Source of the DNA: Pseudomonadota bacterium
Lineage (GTDB): Bacteria > Desulfobacterota > Syntrophia > Syntrophales > UBA5619
Length of the DNA: 18,466 nt
NCBI GenBank assembly: GCA_018819165.1
Contig: JAHJQP010000002.1
Coordinates: forward strand, 1-18,466
Direction of reading: 5' to 3'
Shown here: one piece after another, positions 14,246 through 18,466 of the stretch
Layout: each line of letters opens with the position of its first letter
Numbering within the stretch: the stretch's first letter is position 1
Program-made: the position numbers and the translations under genes
The notes under the pieces: generated by a model
The model's input: the letters and a program-made list of their open reading frames with translations, nothing else
Told to the model about the DNA's origin: nothing
Database searches by the model: none

Positions 14246-15244
14246 TCACCCCGCGGGCTCGTTCAGGCCGCAGGCGGCCGCACCGATCAGGGCGACCTTC
14301 GGGTTGAGGATCACATGAACAGGTATTCGCTCCATAAGATGCGAAAAACGCCCTTTGCGGATGAAGGCTTCCATGAACGGTCCGCTGCCCAGAATGTTTG
14401 CGAGACGGATCGGGATGCCGCCCCCCAGATAGATGCCGCCCGTCGCCATGACCTTCAGGGCCAGATTGCCCGCCTCGGCGCCGAGGATGGAAACGAACAG
14501 ATCTATGGTTTCCCGGCAGAGCCGGCAGGGACTGACCGGATCGAGCGCCGCCTCGATGATGATCGGAGTTCGGTCCTCCGTCCGGGCGAGCTTTTCCGAG
14601 ACCCGGCTGGGCTCCGCGGCGAAGCGAGCCTCCTTCATGTATTCGTAGACATTGGGGATGCCGAGTCCGGAACAGACCCGTTCGTAACTGACGTGCGGGT
14701 AGCGGCGGAGGAGGTATTGCAGCAATCCGATCTCCAGATCGTTGGTCGGTGCGAAATCGGCGTGTCCCCCTTCCGAGGAGTGGGCCCGGTAACTCTCCCC
14801 CTCGCGGGTCAGAAACGCCTCTCCGAGGCCGGTTCCGGGGGCGATGATCCCCAGTGCCCCGCCGGGGGCGGCCTTGCCTTCGTGGAGCATCAGCAGATCC
14901 CCCTTTTGCAGAAGGAGAACACCCCAGGCCATTGCCTCCAGGTCATTGAGCAGGCGGACCGAACGGACTCGCAATGTCCGGGTCAGTTCCTCCGTGCGGA
15001 TCACCCAGGGGAGGTTGGTGGCGGCTGCCTCCTTGCGGAAGACGGGGCCTGCGATGCCGAAGACGGCGTGGTCGGCCGTCATGCCCGCCCGGGCCAGAAA
15101 CTTCGTGACGATCTCCGTGAGGCTGCTGTAACCGGCGTTGGGAAAGGTTTCTTCGTGAAGCGGCGCGCGGGGGCCGGCCTCCCGGGAGTATAACCCCAGG
15201 TTCGTCTTCGTTCCCCCGATGTCGCCGGCGATGAGCATGGTCAT
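14246..15244 (-). CDS. glk: Glucokinase (bacterial Glk type)
   Basis: Phosphorylates glucose to glucose 6-phosphate with ATP in the cytoplasm. The 332-residue protein has the ASKHA phosphate-1 loop GDIGGTKTN (7-15), the catalytic aspartate in LNDLEA (D101), the phosphate-2 loop APGTGLGEA (135-143), the glucose-binding SSEGGHADFAP (156-166) and the C-terminal ATGGIYLGGGI segment. This is the Escherichia coli Glk type, not the shorter ROK type. It begins 21 bases after the small basic ORF and is probably co-transcribed with it. A weak hairpin (14224-14246) overlaps the stop. The protein may start at the second Met of MTM. Confidence 0.9.
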   Translation of the reverse strand: MTMLIAGDIGGTKTNLGLYSREAGPRAPLHEETFPNAGYSSLTEIVTKFLARAGMTADHAVFGIAGPVFRKEAAATNLPWVIRTEELTRTLRVRSVRLLNDLEAMAWGVLLLQKGDLLMLHEGKAAPGGALGIIAPGTGLGEAFLTREGESYRAHSSEGGHADFAPTNDLEIGLLQYLLRRYPHVSYERVCSGLGIPNVYEYMKEARFAAEPSRVSEKLARTEDRTPIIIEAALDPVSPCRLCRETIDLFVSILGAEAGNLALKVMATGGIYLGGGIPIRLANILGSGPFMEAFIRKGRFSHLMERIPVHVILNPKVALIGAAACGLNEPAG

Positions 15245-15265
15245 GATCCTCTGGTGCGCCCCTGA

Positions 15266-15496
15266 TCATCCGCCGAAGCGGGGCGGCCGCTTCTCCAGAA
15301 AGGCCTTCAAACCCTCCGGACCGTCGGGATGGTCGGCGCTGACATCTTCCATTTCCTGATCTTCGGTCCGGACGACGGATTCCGGGGCTGCCTTCAGTTG
15401 CTTCGCCTCGGCTCGGCGGGCCGCCTTTTCTTCTTTTTTCTGCCGTTTGGCGATTTCTTTCTGCCGTTTCTCGAAGGTGAATTTCGTTCTCGCCAT
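15266..15496 (-). CDS. Small highly charged protein of unknown function
   Basis: A 76-residue product with a very basic, Lys/Arg/Glu/Ala-rich first half (KRQKEIAKRQKKEEKAARR), probably one long helix or coiled coil, and an acidic second half ending in RPPRFGG. It begins MARTKFTFEKRQ; I do not recognise a named family. Coding is supported by an AGGAGG site 8 bases before the ATG and by its position just upstream of glk on the same strand. The basic helix could bind nucleic acid, but nothing proves it. Confidence 0.65.
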   Translation of the reverse strand: MARTKFTFEKRQKEIAKRQKKEEKAARRAEAKQLKAAPESVVRTEDQEMEDVSADHPDGPEGLKAFLEKRPPRFGG

Positions 15497-15620
15497 TCAA
15501 AGCCCTCCTGCCTTTCAATCGTTTCAAAAAATTGACCGGGAGCTTTAACCCGAAGCCCCGCCGGCAAAAATGTTCCGTGCCGGACATCCCCGCCCTGCGG
15601 ATGTGAGAGCCTCCCGTAAT

Positions 15621-15666
15621 AAAAAGAGGCGCCCCGGCACCATTCTCGGGCGCCGGAGTGCCTCTT
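15621..15666 (-). terminator. Intrinsic terminator of the cold-shock gene
   Basis: On the minus strand AAGAGGC (complement of 15660-15666) pairs with GCCTCTT (complement of 15624-15630). Inner CCGGC-type pairing extends the stem, and a T tract runs to 15621. It lies 19 bases after the cold-shock stop codon. Confidence 0.8.
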
Positions 15667-15684
15667 CTGTTCTACGGACTCAAA

Positions 15685-15885
15685 TTATAGGGCCCTTACG
15701 TTTTCCGCGGCCGGGCCTTTCTTGCCCTGCGCAACGTCGAAACTGACGCGCTGACCCTCGGCTAAAGTCTTGAAACCGCCGGCCTGAATAGCGCTGTAGT
15801 GAACGAACACGTCGCCGCCTTCGGCCTTCTCGATGAAGCCGAAGCCCTTCTGCTCATTGAACCACTTCACTGTACCTTCTGACAT
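15685..15885 (-). CDS. Cold-shock-domain protein (CspA family)
   Basis: A 66-residue single-stranded nucleic acid-binding OB-fold protein, likely an RNA chaperone. It begins MSEGTVKWFNEQKGFGFIE, with RNP1 (KGFGFIE) and RNP2 (DVFVHYSAI), and ends GPAAENVRAL, all typical of the family. The frame is open upstream to 16023, but ATG 15885 is chosen: it has AGGAGG 9 bases upstream and gives the normal family length, whereas the upstream codons resemble no protein and lie in a structured leader. It is a single-gene unit with its own promoter, a long leader and a terminator. Confidence 0.94.
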   Translation of the reverse strand: MSEGTVKWFNEQKGFGFIEKAEGGDVFVHYSAIQAGGFKTLAEGQRVSFDVAQGKKGPAAENVRAL

Positions 15886-15945
15886 CTTGTGCATCCTCCT
15901 TTCTAAAAATTTTCTCACAGTCGGATGAACACGATGACTAAAAGT

Positions 15946-15979
15946 AAAAAACCGCCAAGACTCTTGGGGAGCATGGCGG
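15946..15979 (-). promoter_or_regulatory. Terminator-like hairpin in the cold-shock mRNA leader
   Basis: Minus strand: CCGCCA (complement of 15974-15979) pairs with TGGCGG (complement of 15952-15957), followed directly by six T (complement of 15946-15951). It lies about 60 bases before the start codon and inside the transcript, so it could act as an attenuator. The internal sequence CCAAGAGTCTTGG is itself a palindrome that competes with the outer stem. Confidence 0.5.
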
Positions 15980-16059
15980 CAGCCTTTGCACTTCAAAATG
16001 TCTCTATCCAACTCTTCCGGCACCCTGACCGACCAGACTGGTAACCAGGATGCGGAGTA

Positions 16060-16089
16060 CTTATATGATTATATCCGGGGAAAAGTCAA
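16060..16089 (-). promoter_or_regulatory. Promoter of the cold-shock gene
   Basis: Minus strand: TTGACT (complement of 16084-16089), an 18-base spacer, TATAAG (complement of 16060-16065); each matches 5 of 6. It predicts a leader of about 165 bases, the length usual for cspA-type genes. Confidence 0.65.
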
Positions 16090-16221
16090 GGTTTATTTTT
16101 TAATTTTAGCCGGACCTCAACTGGTGCACGACCGTCTGCCCGGCCTGTCTGTAGCGGGTAGCGTCACGCGGTTCACTATGATCATTCAAGGTAACCCAGA
16201 CCGGCGGAGTGGGAATCCCGG

Positions 16222-16728
16222 TCATACTGGTGTCGATGGAGGCCGGTCGCGTTCGAAGCGCTGCTCGACGACGCGGCTTCCCCATTGCTCGCCCTCCCCC
16301 TGGGAGACGAGACGGAAACCGAACGTTTCGTAGAGGTGGCGCGCCGCGTCGAGTCCGGCGAAGGTCCAGAGAAAGATCCGGCGATGGGCCTGCCGGTCGC
16401 AGAAGGAGACCGCCTCCGTCATGAGTCTGCGGCCCAGACCCTTCCCGTGCATCTCCGGCGAGACGATGAACCAGCGGAGGTGCGCCCCCTCGGTGGCCGC
16501 CTCCCGGCCGTCTATGGCGATCGCCCCCTCCACACGTTCTCCTCGCAGAACCGTCCAGAAGCCGTCGCGCTCTTTTTCGAAGCGGCAGAGGAACTCCGCC
16601 AGCTCTGTCGCGACCTTGGCCTCGAAAAAAAGGCCGAACCCCCAGTGGCGGTGGTAATATTCTGCATGCATTTCAGCGATGCGGCCGATCGCCCCCGGAA
16701 CATAGCCGCCGATCTCGACACGTATCAT
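16222..16728 (-). CDS. GNAT-family N-acetyltransferase
   Basis: A 168-residue acetyl-CoA-dependent acyltransferase. The fold is shown by beta-strand 4 (HLRWFIVSPE), followed by the pyrophosphate-binding motif A, HGKGLGRRL (Q/RxxGxG/A type), then a long helix (MTEAVSFCDRQ). The late LWTFAGLDAARHLYETFGFRLV segment is motif B, typical of the family. The N-terminus IAEMHAEYYHRHWGFGLFFE resembles GNAT domains found fused to or near MarR regulators, but no regulator is fused here. AGGA about 6 bases before the ATG supports the start. It is divergent from the Rrf2 gene. The acceptor substrate is unknown. Confidence 0.82.
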   Translation of the reverse strand: MIRVEIGGYVPGAIGRIAEMHAEYYHRHWGFGLFFEAKVATELAEFLCRFEKERDGFWTVLRGERVEGAIAIDGREAATEGAHLRWFIVSPEMHGKGLGRRLMTEAVSFCDRQAHRRIFLWTFAGLDAARHLYETFGFRLVSQGEGEQWGSRVVEQRFERDRPPSTPV

Positions 16729-16756
16729 GACATCCTCATGGAATGACGGGAAATGC

Positions 16757-16831
16757 CTGCTAAATTTACCGCTAAGCAGATCCTTTCGGATGGTGATTTA
16801 TTACCACGATCCCGCCTTCTTTTCAAAGGCG
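16757..16831. other. Run of four small stem-loops
   Basis: Four adjacent inverted repeats: CTGCT/AGCAG (16757-16761 with 16775-16779), ATCC/GGAT (16780-16783 with 16788-16791), GGTGA/TTACC (16792-16796 with 16801-16805, one G-T pair) and CGCCTT/AAGGCG (16813-16818 with 16826-16831). They could be the GNAT mRNA leader on the minus strand or an unrelated small RNA; no known RNA family was recognised. Confidence 0.3.
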
Positions 16832-16930
16832 AAATGTGATACGCACAGCGCCGGGAGGACTTTTCAAAGTTAAGAATAAGTATCTTAACCGTTCATTATG
16901 ATTGATGAATAAAAAATAATTAAAATTTGC

Positions 16931-16958
16931 TTGACAGGGGTGTTTCCCTGAGTACAAT
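16931..16958 (+). promoter_or_regulatory. Promoter of the Rrf2-metY unit with palindromic operator
   Basis: TTGACA (16931-16936), a 16-base spacer and TACAAT (16953-16958). An A+T-rich stretch lies just upstream. The spacer holds a perfect inverted repeat, CAGGG (16935-16939), six bases, CCCTG (16946-16950), placed where a bound repressor would block RNA polymerase. Autoregulation by the Rrf2 protein is inferred from position. Confidence 0.65.
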
Positions 16959-17004
16959 GTCCATGGATTTAGTAGAAATATAGATGTGAAAACCAGGTTA
17001 TCCG

Positions 17005-17439
17005 ATGAAGCTGTCAACGCGGGGACGCTATGGGGTCCGGTTGATGCTGGATCTGGCCCTCCACTACGGGGAGGGGCCGATCTTCCTGAAGGATATCGCC
17101 GAACGTCAGGAAATTTCGGGGAAGTACCTCTGGCAGCTGATCAACCCCCTGAAAGCGATGGGGCTCATCAGTTCCCAGCGAGGGGCGCACGGCGGCTACG
17201 TCCTGGGAAAGGCGCCGGAGAGCATCTCCGTCAAGGAGATCCTCCAGATCCTGGAAGGCTCCCTGTGCCTGGTAGACTGCGTGGACGACCCATCATTCTG
17301 TGAGCGCTCCAGCTCCTGTATCTCCAGAGACATCTGGAGGGAGGCTTCGAAGAATCTTCAGCAGACGCTGGAAAACACGACACTGGCCGCAATGGTGTCC
17401 CGACAGAAAGAGAAGAGACAAGATGAAACAGGGCAATAA
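17005..17439 (+). CDS. Rrf2-family transcriptional regulator with Fe-S-type cysteines
   Basis: A 144-residue DNA-binding repressor/activator of the IscR/CymR/NsrR group. The N-terminus MKLSTRGRYGVRLMLDLAL and the winged helix with ISGKYLWQLINPLKAMGLISS (37-57) and RGAHGGYVL (59-67) are classic Rrf2. C92, C99 and C105 (DCVDDPSFCERSSSC) match the spacing of the three [2Fe-2S] ligands of IscR; C88 is extra. The protein therefore probably senses cluster status, redox or a related signal. Neighbouring metY suggests control of sulfur amino acid synthesis, as for CymR, but CymR lacks these cysteines. It is preceded by a strong promoter with a palindrome. Its 3' end overlaps the start of the leader peptide frame. 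Confidence 0.9.
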   Translation: MKLSTRGRYGVRLMLDLALHYGEGPIFLKDIAERQEISGKYLWQLINPLKAMGLISSQRGAHGGYVLGKAPESISVKEILQILEGSLCLVDCVDDPSFCERSSSCISRDIWREASKNLQQTLENTTLAAMVSRQKEKRQDETGQ

Positions 17440-17500
17440 TTTGATTAACATGATGATGTGCATGTGTTATTATACCGGACGGGGAGGTCTGTTCATGTGA
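17423..17500 (+). CDS. Met/Cys-rich leader peptide upstream of metY
   Basis: A 25-codon frame starts at ATG 17423, inside the end of the Rrf2 gene in another frame, and stops at 17498-17500. Codons 10-15 are Met-Met-Met-Cys-Met-Cys, followed by Tyr-Tyr-Thr-Gly-Arg; six of 25 residues are Met and two are Cys. The start is uncertain: ATG 17423 has only a weak purine-rich site (AGAGAAGAG) and may be coupled to Rrf2 translation. ATG 17450 or TTG 17441 are alternatives that keep the Met/Cys run. Such a peptide before a terminator and a Met/Cys biosynthesis gene is the arrangement of amino-acid transcription attenuators. Function is inferred; I know of no described family for it. Confidence 0.55.
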   Translation: MKQGNNLINMMMCMCYYTGRGGLFM

Positions 17501-17529
17501 AGATCTGTTCTATCATTCATGGACGTGAC

Positions 17530-17564
17530 AACCCGCTGACCGGTGAAGGTGCAGCGGGTTTTTT
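17530..17564 (+). terminator. Intrinsic terminator / putative attenuator before metY
   Basis: AACCCGCTG (17530-17538) pairs perfectly with CAGCGGGTT (17552-17560), and the T tract runs from 17559 to 17564. The loop holds an inner ACC/GGT pair. An upstream segment, ACCGG (17474-17478) with CGGGG after it, can pair with CCGGT (17540-17544) and part of the left arm, a possible antiterminator. There is no convincing promoter between it and metY, so readthrough probably controls metY. Confidence 0.85.
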
Positions 17565-17618
17565 ATTGCATACAAAACGAAGCAGTCTTACAGTCACATA
17601 GAAAAAGGAGATGACATC

Positions 17619-18466
17619 ATGTCAGGAAGGAAAATCGATACCTTGGCGGTGCATGCCGGTCAGGAAAGTCCCGATCCGGCGACGGGGGCGAGGGCGGTGC
17701 CCATTTACCAGACCACGTCGTATGTGTTCAAGGATACGGGGCACGCAGCAAGCCTGTTTGCTCTCCAGCAGTTCGGGAACATCTATACCCGGATCATGAA
17801 TCCGACGAACGACGTCTTTGAAAGAAGGATCGCCGCGATTGAGGGGGGGACGGGCGCCCTGGCGGTGGCCTCCGGGCAGGCCGCAGAGACATTGGCCGTT
17901 CTGAACATCACCCGGGTGGGGGATGAGATTGTCTCCGCAGACAATCTCTACGGTGGGACCTATCAGTTGTTTCACTACACGCTTCCCAAGCTTGGGCGGA
18001 CGGTGAAGTTTGTAGATTCCAGGGATCCGGAGGCTTTCAAAAGGGCGATTACGGAAAAGACGAGGGCCGTATATGCTGAGACGATCGGCAACCCCAAGCT
18101 GGATGTTCCTGATTTTGAAGCGATCGCGATAATTGCCCATGAGGCGGGGGTTCCGTTCATGGTTGACAACACCGTGGGTGTCGGATTGATCAGACCGATC
18201 GACTACGGGGCCGATATCCTGGCCACATCGGCGACGAAATTCATCGGCGGTCACGGCACCTCCATCGGCGGCGTGATCGTCGATGCGGGGACGTTCAACT
18301 GGGGAAACGGCAAGTTTCCCGAGTTTACCGAACCGGACCCGAGTTATCACGGCCTGAAATTCTGGGAGGTCTTCGGGAACTTTCCCGATCTTGGAAATGT
18401 TGCCTTCATCATCAAAGCAAGGGTGCAATTGCTTCGTGATATCGGGGCTTGTCTGAGCCCGTTCAA
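17619..18466 (+). CDS. metY: O-acetylhomoserine sulfhydrylase MetY (5' part)
   Basis: PLP enzyme that makes homocysteine from O-acetylhomoserine and sulfide; some members also act as cysteine synthase. The frame runs from ATG 17619 off the window end, giving 282 of about 430 expected residues. Visible motifs: TLAVHAGQESPDPATGARAV at the N-terminus, PIYQTTSYVF, YTRIMNPT, ASGQAAETLAVL, the PLP-contacting DNTVG, and the catalytic lysine K207 in SATKFIGGHGTSIGG. This is the MetY rather than the MetB/MetC branch, judging by the IGGHG(T/S)xIGG pattern. GGAG lies about 8 bases before the ATG. It follows the Rrf2 gene, the leader peptide and the terminator by 55 bases, so expression probably depends on escape from termination. 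The C-terminal third is outside the window. Confidence 0.92.
   Translation, partial: MSGRKIDTLAVHAGQESPDPATGARAVPIYQTTSYVFKDTGHAASLFALQQFGNIYTRIMNPTNDVFERRIAAIEGGTGALAVASGQAAETLAVLNITRVGDEIVSADNLYGGTYQLFHYTLPKLGRTVKFVDSRDPEAFKRAITEKTRAVYAETIGNPKLDVPDFEAIAIIAHEAGVPFMVDNTVGVGLIRPIDYGADILATSATKFIGGHGTSIGGVIVDAGTFNWGNGKFPEFTEPDPSYHGLKFWEVFGNFPDLGNVAFIIKARVQLLRDIGACLSPF

Noticed and set aside
15886..16023. Extended 112-residue version of the cold-shock protein
   Set aside because: The upstream codons resemble no protein, cover the leader hairpin, and ATG 15885 has an AGGAGG site at normal distance.
17566..17597. metY promoter downstream of the terminator (TTGCAT...TACAGT)
   Set aside because: It matches 3 of 6 and 4 of 6, and the start of transcription would fall on the ribosome site.
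1..18466. CRISPR arrays, tRNA or rRNA genes
   Set aside because: No regularly spaced repeats and no tRNA-like cloverleaf or rRNA sequence were seen.

Overview
The window is bacterial. It probably comes from a Desulfobacterota (Syntrophia-like) genome: a larE-larB-larC nickel-pincer operon, an AmmeMemoRadiSam cluster, a PocR/PAS sensor remnant and an Rrf2/metY pair lie together on mostly G+C-rich DNA. The lineage is inferred from gene content, not proven. Most genes are on the minus strand. The first 2 kb is visibly A+T-richer, carries decayed sequence and looks like a graft.

Layout. 1-640: an acetate (AceTr/YaaH) transporter and a strong terminator. 640-1980: a scar region with an orphan consensus promoter, a possible transposon end, the first 20 codons of an IS1380-type transposase, and a PocR-PAS sensor gene that is frameshifted and cut off exactly where the next gene ends. 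1981-6827 (minus): lar promoter, larE, larB, larC and an acyl-CoA ligase; no lactate-racemase-type larA is present. 6871-7721 (plus): a broken thiF fragment that seems to supply the promoter of thiE. 7839-8976 (minus): an M28 zinc peptidase with its own promoter. 9020-14164 (minus): a promoter, a structured leader and three tightly linked genes: a Tat-signal radical SAM protein (AmrS), a MEMO-AMMECR1 fusion with an apparent lipoprotein signal, and a multi-pass membrane protein with an aminopropyltransferase-like domain. 14246-15496 (minus): a small basic protein and glucokinase. 15621-16089 (minus): a cold-shock protein with promoter, long leader and terminator. 16222-16728 (minus): a GNAT acetyltransferase. 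16931-18466 (plus): an Rrf2 regulator, a Met/Cys-rich leader peptide, an intrinsic terminator and metY (O-acetylhomoserine sulfhydrylase), which runs off the window.

Two parts stand out. First, the AmmeMemoRadiSam operon looks adapted to work outside the cytoplasm: Tat signal, CXXCH haem-type motif, lipoprotein-like partner and membrane partner. Second, the Rrf2-metY junction has the parts of a Met/Cys-sensing transcription attenuator, with a 25-codon peptide holding a Met-Met-Met-Cys-Met-Cys run followed by a 9-bp terminator stem and a six-T tract. Both are readings of the sequence with no experiment behind them.
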